Source: Phytoseiulus persimilis (Eukaryota > Arthropoda > Arachnida > Mesostigmata > Phytoseiidae). From it: a DNA stretch of 64,000 nucleotides. The notes under the pieces are model-generated. The model searched no databases and was not told where the DNA came from. It saw nothing but the letters and a program-made list of their open reading frames with translations. Of this stretch, positions 23,990 to 35,562 are shown piece by piece. Numbering within the stretch: position 1 is the first letter of the stretch; every line of letters begins with the position of its first letter. The stretch covers positions 43,024,745-43,088,744 of the forward strand of contig CM075102.1 in the NCBI GenBank assembly GCA_037576195.1. The letters are read 5' to 3'. Position numbers and translations under genes: made by a program.

Positions 23990-24665
23990 TCAGCGCGAAC
24001 GGCTATCGTCATTAGGAAGCAAACGGCGCTTTAATTGGAAGCGACTCGTTTTTCTTGCATCCCACGAGTCCATAGAGGAACGCGCATTGCCAGTCACAGT
24101 TTCCACGTGAGCAGCAACAGTTGGAGACGAAATTCCCGCACAATCGGCTGATGAGGTTCCGAATAAATCCTCTTTCGAAATCCTCTCCCCGCCCTCGTCC
24201 AAGCTCCGGCCTGCAGCCTCTTCTCTGTCCTCGTGGGCTGGTAAAGTTCCATAACGATGCTTCAAATCAAAGGTAGGCACGGCATGATGGAGTTGTAGCT
24301 CCTCGCTCTCCCCGTTCCTCTGAACCAGAATCGAAGATGGCCAAATTTCGTTAAATGGAGATTGCCGTGACTGCGGTGCATAGACGAACGACAAACTATG
24401 AAGCAAACTGTGCACCATCACCGCCGCCGCCACAACCACCGGCTGCGACAAAACAGCTCAGATCAAAAACGATCGTACCGTCGTGAGGCATGATGAATGG
24501 TTACACATTCGTGTTCGTCGGTATCATTTTGCGGGAAAGAGCACCTTACCACCTACTGAATCCAGGGCTCGAAGAACAAGCCTACCCGATACCCGTCCGC
24601 GCCGTTGATTCTTTGCAAACTCCACTCGAGCATTACCATGCGACTCCGACTGATGAGCAGTCATG
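23990..24665 (-). CDS. two-exon model: basic N-terminus, one membrane segment, acidic tail
   Basis: Exon 1 (24665-24546) opens with ATG (MTAHQSESHGN) and gives 40 basic residues ending at AAG|GTGCTC. A 103-base intron ends in TGAGCTGTTTTGTCGCAG. Exon 2 (24442-23990) continues in phase 0 for 150 residues to TGA. The joined 190-residue product has one hydrophobic stretch (PVVVAAAVMVHSLLHSLSF, about residues 41-59) followed by Tyr-Ala, then a hydrophilic acidic region and a basic C-terminus with LKRR. It could be a type II membrane protein, or, if exon 2's internal ATG (24418) is used, a secreted precursor with a signal peptide ending FVYA. The donor is sub-optimal; better GTs nearby (GTAAGG, GTGGTA) break the frame. 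No family recognised. Confidence 0.28.
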
Positions 24666-27600
24666 ATCGTCCTGGATTCGCCCCTAGAACGGAAAGGAAA
24701 CCGAAGGAAAAAAAATCTTCGTTTTCAGCACCTTGAGGCACCCTGCATCGCTGCCGTTGCCGCAACAGTCGCGCTGCCAGCTGAACTGATCCTTTATTTA
24801 CTCAATCCATCCGCTTTCTTAATTATTTACCCAAACAAAGCTCCAGTCAGCATCTTTGCTTCCCTCCCGAGACTTGGCATCCTTCAGGAAGTACGCATTC
24901 TCCTTCTCCCGTCGTGCTTCTTGAGATTGCTTAGGGAGGTCTGATTTAAAGTCACTCAGCCACTGCAGTGGAAAAGATGCATACGTTGTCCACTCGACGT
25001 CGCGCTCATCGGATCCTGGGAAACTGCTCCTTCATCAAGAATATGGGAAAGATGAATTAGCACCACTCTTAATTATTGACGATCTCGCCTGCCGTGGATC
25101 TGTATGAAATTCAGAAATTCTGATGTGGGCGCCGAAATGGTGAACGGAGCTCTTTTTCGGACTTTTAAATTCAATTCGGGCGGACTTGACGGAGAAAATG
25201 TGGTCTCTGCGAGGACAGGTGTTTCTGCTCGTGTGCGACGTCGGCGCCGCAGCCACGCAGAGGTCAGCGCGGGACACCTCGACTCATTCATGTGCAACAT
25301 TAGATTCGAAATGTTCTCAATTCCAACGCAGGACGAGCTGTATTTCGGCGTCGTTGGATCGTTTACGCGTGAAGCGCGAAGATGCCTTTTGCTATTTAAC
25401 GACCGGTATAATTGTTTAAGGAGAGCGCATCCGTGGATTTGGGGTGGCTCCTGGTCTGCTTGCTCGCGCTCATTCGCCTGCCTCGGTGGATGTGTTAACT
25501 TTCCACGCAGTTTATTCGGTCGGTCCGTGGGTCTGGTGGCTTGCTCGCTCGCTTGCTCTCGGTGGCTTTCACTGCCTCCCTGTGAAGCATCCATTCTTTT
25601 CTCTGTTTTCCTGCACGAGCTTTCGCTCCCCTTGCCGCGCGATCTCGGCCTCCCCACCAGAAGCCGTCGAATGAAAGGATTCGATAGCCACCAGATTCGC
25701 GGCGAAAGTCCCCGGCTTTCTGCTCGATCCGAGCCAAAATAATATCGGACTTTGTCTGCTGAAAACAAACGCCGCAACCGCATCTTTTGGTCAATAGCCG
25801 CTCGCTGAGACCTCGACGCAGTATCTCTGAAGAGTTATCGGAGCAGACTTCTGCTACTTTCGCCTCGCTCGATTTTTTCGATTCCGTCGCCCTCGCCGAC
25901 GTTGCTCCTTTCCGATTTTCGGTCGCATCTCGTGGATACCTAATAAAATGAGCTCTTGCGGAATTCCGATTTCAATCGGCCGTCCAGCCGGGGTTTCGAA
26001 ACTGCGGAGCGGTTCACGGAGAGTTCCATTGATGACCACCAAGCTCGGAACATCCCTCGAAAAATCAGCTGCATTCAGCAATGAATGGCCTTGACAGTTT
26101 GCTTCAGTCATGGGTCGATATAGAAGAGACGTCACCAGGGACGAGAGCTCTGTACTGTAGTGGGAAACACTGTTCTTTCTCTCCAGAGAGTGTTGACGCC
26201 TCTCTGAAAAATGGCATTTTCTATTTCTCGCTTTCCGGGAATTCGTCTCGCACCGCAGCTTTGACATGACTCGCCTCTTCTATCGGCTTCTTCGGTGAGA
26301 CGACGATGGTATTTAGCCCTGAAGAGAGCCACTGCTTCCATTTTGTCAGCTTCCCAGTAGTTTTCTCCTCTGCCCTGTGATTACAGTCCGCTAACGGAGA
26401 TGGGAGAAACACTGGTATGTTCCACTTAGGATTCCGAAATTGCGAGCCGGACTGCCATGATGTGCCTAGATTCGTTTGGTCCCAAACCAATTGAGAACGT
26501 ATCTTCCTCATGACGTACTGCCAGGATCGAGCACAAATTGCCAGATGACTTGCTTGGATACTGATCACGAATACTGATTCTTCTTTTCGTGAATTCGCTA
26601 ATATCGACGTCACGTAGCGAAACAGATCCTTCAACAGCGTTCGATGTCCGATGCGGCTGATGCGTATTCAAATTTCACGACGATTCCGTTCCTAGGATCG
26701 AAAAAGACGTTCTTTATTCATTCGACATGCTGGAACGCTCGACCTCGTCTTCGGAAGGAGCGCTCCCAATCGGATCTGACCGCCACATCGGCGATCTGAA
26801 ACGGTCATTTAATTCAACTGCGGCCATCGGATTTGTTCCGACGGGAGGTGAAGTTCAAGAGGAAATCTGAAATTAAGACCTTCGCCTGAGCGAGAAATAG
26901 GATCGCGCGACGAAGGTCGATTCTATCGCTTTGACGATCCGGTGTCCGCGACCAGCTAGTCACTGTTGTCCCAGCCAGAGGAGGAGAAGCCGACTGGGCT
27001 GGGCCGTTGCTGTCTCCGTCGAGCGCGGGTGGAGGCGCCCAAGTCTACAAGTCCGCACACAGACCCACAAGCGTCTCTGACCGTGTGTTTATAATATTTG
27101 CTTTGCCTTCCATCCCTTATCTACGATAAGCGTCATAATAATCCGATGACCCTTGACCGGCTCAGTCACTCTTACTGGGGTAGCGGCCACTGCATCGAGC
27201 TTCGTGATGCTGCCGCTTTAGACCGGGAACGCTTCCCTCTCATTGGTCAGAGATATTCGAGCTCATGGAAAAGAAGGAAACAATGATCAGATTCCTTCTG
27301 GTCACTCTGTATCTCATCGAGTGGGAGGCAGTCGTCGTTCGGCCGATGATTCTTTGCAGCTTGCCGATGCAATGGGAGTCATATTCAAAATAAATAGGAG
27401 TTGAATACCTTGTTGCTTTTTATCGGATGGGATTGGTAAGCTGACCTTGGCTCGTTGGATTGGGATCGTCGTCGCCGTTGCCTCCGTCTGCAGCGACGTC
27501 TTCTTGTTCTTTGACAACGAAGCCACCCGTAAGAGATGGCTCAGTGACTTCTCCAGAATAATTCGGCGCTTTAGCCTGTAGTTATCGCTTCTGGGGTACG

Positions 27601-28871
27601 CTGGTCACGTCCTCAACGGCATGGCGGCGGCGGCGGCAGCTACATCGATTCCAATGATGACGGTGGTCAAAAGTCAGATGAAGTCGACATCGAAGACGAC
27701 TTCGCGATGTATCGGCTGCCGCAGCTTCTCCGCCGGTCTGTTGCTTATCAATTGGAGTGTCCCCAACGCACGTTCAACGGCCAAGGTCCCTCTTGGTCCC
27801 TCGTGGCTGTGGAACTCGCTGCTGCTGTCGCTTGAGCCGTCGTTGTTATTGTCATGCCCACATCGGGTTTCGCTCATGAGACGTCATCTGGGCGATCATC
27901 TCCCGATTGACGGCGCCCTGGAGCGATCGTTGGAATCCAAAATTTTCGAAGACCCGTCTGAAGTTCTTTCATGTCCCCAGGAAATACGGTCTCTGTCGAC
28001 CGGGCAAGACGCAGGGTTGTTGAGTCGGCAGACTTCCCTGACTGCACCATAATTGCACGTTTGATAGAATCGCATTTTTCACATTGAATCATCCCTGAAA
28101 TAGAGAAAACGTTTCGGTCGTGTAACCGCAAAGCGAGACAACTGCGCGACCAGCTTCGATTGGGGACTCCAACGACGGCCCGTGACGCGGGCGATGAGGC
28201 GTATGAAGTTCTTCCGTCCAGGCAGAACATATAGCCCGTAGACAGAAAGGACATCGTACAACAAACAGCTGCACGCGCTCTGGGGGTCGACGGGTCACGC
28301 TAGCAGCACTGAACCCCCGATACCCACAGATGGACAAACGCAGGATTGATGCCGAATCTCCTCAGGCTGCTCTTAGATCGACCTGGGGGACCTTCCTAAC
28401 GAGAACGAGTGCGCGGAAAAAAATGTCCTGTGTTTCCTCAGAGTGTATCGAGTTGGTAGTCGGAGTTCGCTCTGTTGGAGCTCTCAAGACTGATGAGATT
28501 TTCTCGGGCTTTCCGTCGAAATGCTCCCGATTCTGCGAATGAATTGTTTGACGAATCTGCGGTCGGCTATGACGTGGCCCGGAAGTGCAAAGTGAAGATT
28601 TTGATGCGCTTAGAATTCCCATCCTCGGAGTCGCGAGGTCTGTCTGAAGGCCCGCGGTCGCGGTCCAGAAATCCCCGAAATCAAAGATTCCAAGAGGGGA
28701 CTCCCGACGTGCCGTTGCGGTAGGAGCTATTGTTGTGTAATGGCCCCTCACTTTTGTAGTTTTCGGCTACCGGCGACTGTATTACTTTATCTTTCTGTCA
28801 ATCCAGACTATTTCAGCTGTTCTCTGGGTCATTACTGTCAATAAATTCGATCCATTTGTGCCGAAAGCAGT
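24666..28871. other. anonymous stretch, antiparallel open frames
   Basis: Contains a 236-codon minus frame (25073-25783) and a 212-codon plus frame (25104-25742) over the same bases, which cannot both be real. Minus frames at 26221-26634 and 25854-26267 overlap in different phases. A GGC run at 27623-27640 opens a Gly-rich, then acidic frame to about 27835. No splice support was found for any. Confidence 0.35.
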
Positions 28872-28909
28872 AGGTCGGTCGGTCGGTCGGCAGGTAGGTT
28901 CGGACGGAC
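28872..28909. repeat. (GGTC)n tandem tract with GGCA/GGTA/GGAC drift
   Basis: Four clean GGTC units are followed by CGGCAGGTAGG and CGGACGGACC in nearly the same register. Confidence 0.9.
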
Positions 28910-29509
28910 CACTAGCCCCAACCGACCACTATTCGTGGGGAATGCATGCAGATGTTCGCTCAAATAGTTTCTCTGTCGGCTACAACGGCTGGCCACGCAT
29001 CAACACGCGTTAAGTAGCAAGATGACACGGGCACACTCGCTTACGATTTCGAACGAATGATTTTCTCTTCCGAACGAAGAGCCGACCGTATGGCACACCG
29101 CCGACTATTCGACCACCGAAATTTCTTGGTGACCATTCGTTTCTCTGTGGAACAAATCCGAGTAAAATTCCTTGATTTACGATTTTTCGTCTCGAGATAT
29201 CTCGCGCCTTGCGGAATGTTAGTTTCACGGGTATAACTTGTCCCGAGCTTCGTACGATCGGACGAGCGAGCCAGCCAGCCCACTTCAAACGTACAACTAA
29301 CCACCGATCCGCGCTTTTCCGGCTGATTTCAAGTGAACATGTCGCGTGTAGAGCTTGCGAAAGACTCCGAAGATCGATTTGTATCGGCGCGGAAGGAACT
29401 CGACGGAAGGAATTTATTCCTGATTCCTTGGAAGAGATCTCTCGAACGAATCGTTCTGCTGGAGACGAATAAAGTTGCGAAAAAAGGGAAAGGTGTCTCG
29501 GAAAAATAA
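28910..29509. other. anonymous stretch
   Basis: A 197-codon minus frame (29010-29603) covers it; it is Arg/Ser-rich with no motif. A weak palindromic AAGGAAT/ATTCCTT pair lies near 29412. AATAAA occurs near 29470. Confidence 0.3.
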
Positions 29510-29746
29510 AACACCGGTATTCCCAAGGTTGCTCGTATTGATCACGCTTTACGGGTACTGATTCCATCCCCGTTCGCCGGTGGGCCCGTTGTCGTTTCCG
29601 CACGTCTCGAACAGCGAGTCGGGAGCGGACAATTAAAGACGCTCATTGAGGACCGAGTGGCGGTCTTCAGTGACCAACGCAAGAATCTTCTCAATCTCGA
29701 CTTTCCGTCGCCTCTCATTTTCGTCGACGACATGGGATCGTGGTGA
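29510..29746 (+). CDS. open exon-like frame with good donor
   Basis: Open for 78 residues between TAA (29507-29509) and TGA (29744-29746) with no ATG before codon 75, so only an internal exon is possible. The donor TCGTG|GTGAGA would end it at 29742. The sequence starts NTGIPKVARIDHALR and ends LIFVDDMGS. The FVDD string recalls the reverse-transcriptase YxDD box, but nothing else in the frame fits that family. The upstream acceptor is not convincing. Confidence 0.17.
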   Translation, partial: NTGIPKVARIDHALRVLIPSPFAGGPVVVSARLEQRVGSGQLKTLIEDRVAVFSDQRKNLLNLDFPSPLIFVDDMGSW

Positions 29747-30370
29747 GAAAAACGCTCATGGGTCCCCCTTTTCGACTGTTTGTTCAGGTTATGGCTCAGG
29801 TTTGTGATTGTCTTAGTCGGGGTGCGCTACACGTTTCGTTGCTTCGAACGTCAACGGATCAGTCACAAGTCGGACCTCAAGGTGAAGAAATGTCTGATCG
29901 CTCTTTTTCCACTTCATCTCTGTCAAAGTGGAGTTTCCCGTGCGACCTGAGGACTGTCGTCGCTGATTTCGTTGACGACAGGAAGCGAGACACTACGCAA
30001 CAAGATTTACAAAGGAACGAATTGTGAAAATATTGGTTTTCGTTCTTCTGTCTTCCATGAAGGAGTGTCCATCAGCGATTCCTATAGAATGCGGCGTGTT
30101 TCCCGCCGCGTGACGAAGATTCGATTTTCACAACGCTGGAAGTGGGAAAGTTTCGTGGCTCCTGGATCACCTCAACCCCTCGAAGGAGCGGACAACTAAA
30201 GACTCACAACGAATAAATACGTTTGCGTGTGCGTCGTTGTTGTCGCATTACTTTTTAGCGGTGTTGAGATTGCTGTTGATGTTCGAAGGCTAGCATCAAC
30301 ACCGTGGTCCTCATTTTCGCCCACACCGCAGGACTCAGGGAACGACCATGCGAGCGACCGGATCTGAGCG

Positions 30371-30793
30371 ATGTGTCACCGATGTCTTTTGAGTTCTTTG
30401 CCCACCCAGACTTCCTCGTTTGTCTGGCCGTCCTTTCTGTGTCTATCTATCTCCTCGTCGCTTCCTTGCATATTCGTCTTTCTGCTTCTTTTGCTGCAGC
30501 TGCGGCTTCTCTTCCCTCTCTGGTGTGCTGGCTGCACTCCCGAAGCCAACACTGCCTACCCTGTCGCGGCTCGTCTTGCTTTCCTGTTGACGACAACAAC
30601 TCCGGACTCGAGCGCGACGACGGCAACAACGACAAAGCTGTGCGGATTCTATGCGGAGACCGTATCCGCACAGCCCGGATATCGCTCACGAGCCGTGGGA
30701 CTCCGCGATACTTTTCCCGGAAAAGTCGTCGAATCTTTTCGGTGTACTCGGATCATTGTACAGGAGGCGGCGGACGATTTGAACGTCGCGTAG
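30371..30793 (+). CDS. open ATG frame with hydrophobic N-terminal third
   Basis: 140 residues from an ATG. A strongly hydrophobic stretch (CIFVFLLLLLQLRLLFPLW, about residues 33-51) ends WCAGC and is followed by a Thr/Ser-rich then mixed region. It could be an internal signal-anchor, but the stretch is encoded by a pyrimidine-rich run that also makes a good splice acceptor (CTTCTTTTGCTGCAG, ending near 30502), so the hydrophobicity may be a by-product of a 3' splice site or of simple sequence. A longer frame (212 codons, 30304-30942) overlaps in another phase. Confidence 0.17.
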   Translation: MCHRCLLSSLPTQTSSFVWPSFLCLSISSSLPCIFVFLLLLLQLRLLFPLWCAGCTPEANTAYPVAARLAFLLTTTTPDSSATTATTTKLCGFYAETVSAQPGYRSRAVGLRDTFPGKVVESFRCTRIIVQEAADDLNVA

Positions 30794-30930
30794 ACGAGTC
30801 CGAGGAGGGATCTCGTTGTGGGCGCTACTCAACGATGAGGTCTTGTATGAACCGAGAAATTCGGCTCGAAACGCAAGGGGTTGGCTCGTTTTCCCGGACA
30901 GTTTGGAACAGCTTCCACGTCCCACCACAG

Positions 30931-30951
30931 AACTCGTCTTAAACACGAGTT
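30931..30951. repeat. perfect 7-bp inverted repeat
   Basis: AACTCGT and ACGAGTT flank CTTAAAC. Short enough to be chance. Confidence 0.3.
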
Positions 30952-31729
30952 GATAGGGAGTCGAGCAGGAAATTATTTGAATCCCACCCACGGTTGACCG
31001 GGGGGCTGGACAACCTGTCCCCAGCATCGAACTGATCCGAGCCCAGCGCCCGATTTTTGACACCTCAGTCCGGAACGTGGAGTAGACCCCTGGCAAGGAC
31101 CAGACCACGAACCGTTGCGGAGCCAAGCGGAAATTGGGGAAACTTCGAAAGTCGGGTGGCTGCTCTCGGAAACCGGAGGGCTTGCAGTGAACAGCGTTCC
31201 GGGAAAGTTGCGAGGCTGGCCGCGTGACCTCCACGCCGTCGCACTTCTACCAAAAGCACATCATCCAACATCGATTTCGAAACTCAACAAACAGTAAATT
31301 AGATACAGGCCTGAGCCAACTAACCCTTTCGAAGATGAGAACGAACGTGAGCGACCTTGAACCAGCTGCTCGATAGGTGAACAGTTGAAGGAGCATGAAT
31401 TCTAGTTTGCGATCCAAGCGAATTCCCGAACGTTTTCAGTGAATCCGACCGAACCGGATAGTTCTTACTTTCGCGTTCGCAGGATCCATCATAGAACTGG
31501 GGGATCCGGGAGTGGAGCTCGAGTCCTGCTCGATGATCCACGTGCAATTTTGCCGAGCTGGGCTGCCGAACGTCGACGATGCGATGTCAAGGGCGCCTTC
31601 TGAATGCAACTTGGTCATCGACGCGACTGCCTTGTTTCGGTTCGTTCCGATGTGATTTGCCTCGGTTTAGTCCAAGTCGCGGCTCCCTCACATTCACGGA
31701 GCTGTGATTGTGTTCGTGCGTCCGTGTTA

Positions 31730-31752
31730 GCAAGCAAGCGAGCGAACGAACG
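31730..31752. repeat. (AAGC)(GAGC)(GAAC) tandem tract
   Basis: GCAAGCAAGC changes to GAGC and then GAACGAACGA without losing the 4-base step. Confidence 0.8.
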
Positions 31753-31918
31753 ATCCAGCGGCCGCGTCAGCGTGCGTGCGTGCTCGCGTGAACCGGAGAA
31801 GTCCCGATGACACGTTCAATTGCCGTGGACTTCGGGGTCAGCCGATACGAAACGATACCGGTGGACACTCGTTCGATGTGGTGGTGCGTCGCGCTGTTGC
31901 TGCTTATCAGCAAGTGAA

Positions 31919-31960
31919 GAACGAAGGAACGAGCGAACCAACCGGCGAGCCAGCCAGCCA
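31919..31960. repeat. degenerate 4-base tract (GAAC/GAGC/CAGC)
   Basis: GAACGAAGGAACGAGCGAAC is followed by CAACCGGCGAGCCAGCCAGC; purine-rich units pass into CAGC units. Confidence 0.75.
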
Positions 31961-33698
31961 CTGAGCAGGGTTATCGGCGGATGAAAATCTCGGGGTCCAA
32001 CCGAGAAGTCAGCACCGGTCTAGATGAAGGGTCCAATGGATCGGAAGTTGGGTGACCGACGACGAAAAAGAGTCGACGAGCGAGGAAGAAAAGATCAGGT
32101 CTTGCTTTTCGATCGCATGCTCGCTTTTACTGCCGCCGTTGATGAAATACAAATGCAGCCACAGAGACAGAGCGGTCGTAGATGCAGAAACATCAGTGAT
32201 CTGATTGTGAGAAATGGTCCTCCTTTATCCGCTGCAAATGAAACCAGATTTTTCACAAACCCAAAGGGTCAAACCGCGGAAAGCGGTCTGTTGCTTTTTC
32301 CAAGAAGAAGGGAAGGAAATCGCGAAGAGATAGATAGCAGTCGCCAGTGAAAGCCTCAAGTCCATTCGATGCTGAATCCATTTGTTCATGTTTGACTCGG
32401 TATGTTCCTCTGGACGGAAGTCTCCGAGGATCGTCTATCCTCGGGAAGAGCGATTCGGCCGCTCGTTTGATCAGGGGAAAATCCAGAATGTGATGAGAAC
32501 CCTTCCGAGGTTAACGGGGCGCGTTCCGTCAGTGGAAGCTCAACGGAAAAGCGCACATTAGGAGTTTTCCGGAGCTCCGGTTTCTCCGATCGCGAGATTT
32601 TTGTGAGAACTTGTCCATCTCTACGGGTCTCGAACTCAGAAGAAAACCTCTGTCGTAGCTGTTTCCGAGACGGAACCAGAGCACGAGGGCAGAGCCATCT
32701 TGACTTTATAACAGTTCTCCTGAGAGCCTGAAAACGGAATGGCAAGGTTTCGGGTCAGGCTCTTCAGCTCCTCCTCAGTGACCCAGTCATGGTGGGTCGA
32801 GCCGATGTGGATTCAGACAAGGAAGACGCCGAGTGAGTTATCGCAGTGAGGTCTGTCGATTGACCACTGGTCCGTAACGAGCACAACAATCAAGCTCTGC
32901 GCACTGACTCTTCCCCGTTCGCGGAAATCATCGACAGCGCTTCTCGGGCTCCTGATGAAAAGTCCAGGAAAAAACGATTGACTCCGGTGGACTGGCGTGT
33001 TTCTTAGCGGGTCGCCGACATAAGCTCACCTGTCCGCTCTCCTGTCCGCTCACTCTTCAGAAAGTCATTGGAAACGCAAGTTTTCTTTTACGATTGATAC
33101 GTTGAGATAAGCCATGACGCGATCGCCGATGCGCCGTGACGTTCTTAGGAAAAAGTCAAGCGGAGATATATCCATCCGATTCGCTGTCCCTCAGTCCACA
33201 GCCTGAGTGAGTGGCCGATGCCGATCCGAAATCCTCGCCGTCGTTGTCGGTGGCGGTGGCGGTAGTGGCCGGAGTCGCTTGTGGTGATCTTTTTAATTGG
33301 AGAATTTTCTGGACTTCGAGTAGCGACCGAGCCTAACTGAGGAGTTTTCGTCTGCTTTTATTTCGGGTCTGGCGGTCACACGGCCGACATTGGCAGGGAC
33401 ATTCTTTCAAACGAGGCTCGGATCGAGTTGAAATCAAAACTGAGACGAGTCGATTTTCGAGACAACGTCCGACTCCGATGCTTTTATTGCTTCACGTCTT
33501 GGTCTGTGTGCGTGGATCTTGACGGAATGGCTAGCTGCACCGTTTGCTGGCAGGGCCAAGAGTTGTTCGGAGGCTTTACACCTTTCAACTGGGGTGGTCT
33601 GTCCTATTCGTCCAATTTGTGATGCCGCTGTCTGGTGGCGTTGGCATCATAATAGTGATAGGGAAAACAACGGGATTGTCATTATCTTCATATCACTA

Positions 33699-34007
33699 AT
33701 GAACATGGAAAAGATTGCGTTTATCTCGACGACGTTGCTGGGTTTGTTTGTAAGTTCGGTTGACGTCCCATTTCATCGTTGTTGCTCTTTCTTCCTTTCT
33801 TGTTATCCGGAGTTTCGCTTCGAAACCACCCAGTGCTGCGATACCGCTCGAGTGCATGTTGGGAGAAGTCGGCTAGAGAGTCAACGTCAGAGTTCTCAGC
33901 TGCGGGCTCATCGCAGCAAGACTCGTCTGAGACGGGGAAGCGGAGCGGCTATGCTAACACGATGTGCTCTATTCATGTCGTCTCCCGTTACGTACGGTAT
34001 GACATAA
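33699..34007 (+). CDS. short spliced model with signal-peptide-like first exon
   Basis: Exon 1 (33699-33749) encodes MNMEKIAFISTTLLGLF: a Met-Lys start and a hydrophobic core typical of a secretory signal. It ends at TTT|GTAAGT. A 63-base intron with a long pyrimidine run (TTGCTCTTTCTTCCTTTCTT) ends in AG at 33811-33812. Exon 2 (33813-34007) continues in phase 0 (FRFETTQCCDTARV) to TAA. The spliced product would be 81 residues, secreted, with a CC pair and a basic middle. The intron is a multiple of three and stop-free, so an unspliced 102-residue reading is equally possible. No family recognised, and the mature part lacks a cysteine pattern of any known peptide toxin or hormone. Confidence 0.3.
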   Translation: MNMEKIAFISTTLLGLFVSSVDVPFHRCCSFFLSCYPEFRFETTQCCDTARVHVGRSRLESQRQSSQLRAHRSKTRLRRGSGAAMLTRCALFMSSPVTYGMT

Positions 34008-34743
34008 TCGAGGTTCGTTCCTCATGTGAGTTCGGCGACGAACAGTAAGAACCTCTCCCGGATGATGCGTGTCGAGAAATGTCGCGCGGAGTCCAATTGA
34101 CACCATCCAGCTTTGGTCAAAGTCGACGGCGAGCCCTCTTCCCTCCTCGACGGATCGTTGCAAGGGGGGAGGCTCTTTGGGTTCGCAATCGATCGGGTGA
34201 TGCTTATCCGAAAATCCTGCATACCATCCAACATTCCGGAGATCGACCGACTTCGAGCCGAGATGGGAGAAGTGGACTCGTTCCTCGATGTTTGGACACG
34301 GAGAAAGCGGTAGCCGCTATACCAGTTCGGGTGTTGCTAAAGCCCCTGCTGGCGACGCGGTGGCGTTGTTGGCCTGGGTGATTTATCCGCTGGGATATTC
34401 TGCTGTCGCCCGACGCTTACAGCACGGGATCGGCGGATATCCGGAAAGCGTCAATCAGCTCTTTTCGGGGTTTGGGCCGCGACTCCTCATCCAAAAAGTG
34501 AATAAAAGCGGGCACTATTCGTTGGCTAATAATGATAATAATCAGAGCACGGCCTCCGGTGTTGCCGTCCAGGTTCTATTCAGAAAGCGGTGTCAACTGT
34601 TCCCATCGAGAAGCAAAGAAACACTAGTGGACTGCCGCTGCGTCCGCGCCTGACGGGTCTGATGCTGCGGCTTCTGGAAAGCAGAAGGCCCAACCATGCC
34701 TGGAATGGACGTTGATATACGCGGGGCCTCCTTGTGGAGCCAG

Positions 34744-34784
34744 TCAGGCAGCCAGCAGGGCGGGCGGGCAGGCAGGCGAGCCAG
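34744..34784. repeat. (GGGC)n-(GGCA)n tandem tract
   Basis: CAGGCAGCCAGCAGGG is followed by CGGGCGGGCAGGCAGGCGAG; GGGC units pass to GGCA units in register. Confidence 0.85.
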
Positions 34785-35516
34785 ATGCTGTGACAGGGAC
34801 AATTATCGCTCAGTTTTCTTCTCGATGAGATGACGGTCCACGACTATGAGAAACGAAACGGAATCGCTTGGAAAAACATTTCCAGCCACCGATCTGGAGC
34901 TGGCAGTTGACAGCCAATGCTTTATACTCCCGTGGTGTCTCTTTCTCCTCACTTTCGTTCCCGAGCGTGAATATTCAAAAAGCTGTCGAAAGGCCTTGCT
35001 GGTTGATCGCTCCACGACGTCCTACAACACTTCGAAAACGAGCAGGGCGAAAAGGCTTCCAGCTCCACGACTCCATGATCATCACCATCAAAGACGTCAT
35101 GACATCGTGGGTCGCTGATTGGTGACTCCCACCAAATGGTCTTGACCCTTTTCGAAAGTTTTCGGAAGGATTCATCTCGGCCGTGTAACAATCGGATCTG
35201 AGAGAACGGAGTTTCCGTTCCGGGCGAGAAGCTCCCGCTGTCTTCGCGCTCGCGCATGGTATCTTTGCCCAGATCCGCTCGGAATTCCGACGTGACGACG
35301 CGGATCGATAGTCTCGTTTTTCTTCCCTCCCTCAGTTCGCTCGGTGCTGCAAGCAGAACGAGAGGCTCTCGGCGCGGAGAAACCAGAAAATAGAGTCATG
35401 GGTGTCCCGTGTCCCGCAGCCGTTTCCTTCTCACCCTGAGGCGCCGCACCTCTGACCTGATTTCGGCTGCAGGACATGTTTTTAATTTTTCACTTTTTCT
35501 CCATGACGATATGAAA

Positions 35517-35562
35517 GGCTGGCTCGCTCGCTCACTCGCTCTTGCTAGCTGGCTGGCTGGCT
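35517..35562. repeat. (GGCT)(CGCT)n tandem tract
   Basis: GGCTGGCTCGCTCGCTCACT then CTAGCTGGCTGGCTGGCT; GCT-containing 4-base units throughout. Confidence 0.85.

Larger units (their letters stand above)
30952..33698. other. anonymous stretch with two 4-base tracts
   Basis: AAGC/GAGC/GAAC units occur at 31730-31752 and GAAC/CAAC/CAGC units at 31919-31960. The plus frame 32024-32350 (108 codons) and minus frame 32386-32745 (119 codons) lack support. From 32746 to 33427 no frame of 60 codons exists on either strand. Confidence 0.4.

Noticed and set aside
25073-25783. 236-codon minus frame opposite a 212-codon plus frame
   Set aside because: Both strands are open through tract-like GCTC/GGTC sequence and scarce TA. 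The length is near the chance maximum, and no domain or splice site supports either.
29680-29746. FVDD string resembling the YxDD box of reverse transcriptases
   Set aside because: Only four residues match, the other conserved blocks are absent, and the frame ends a few codons later.
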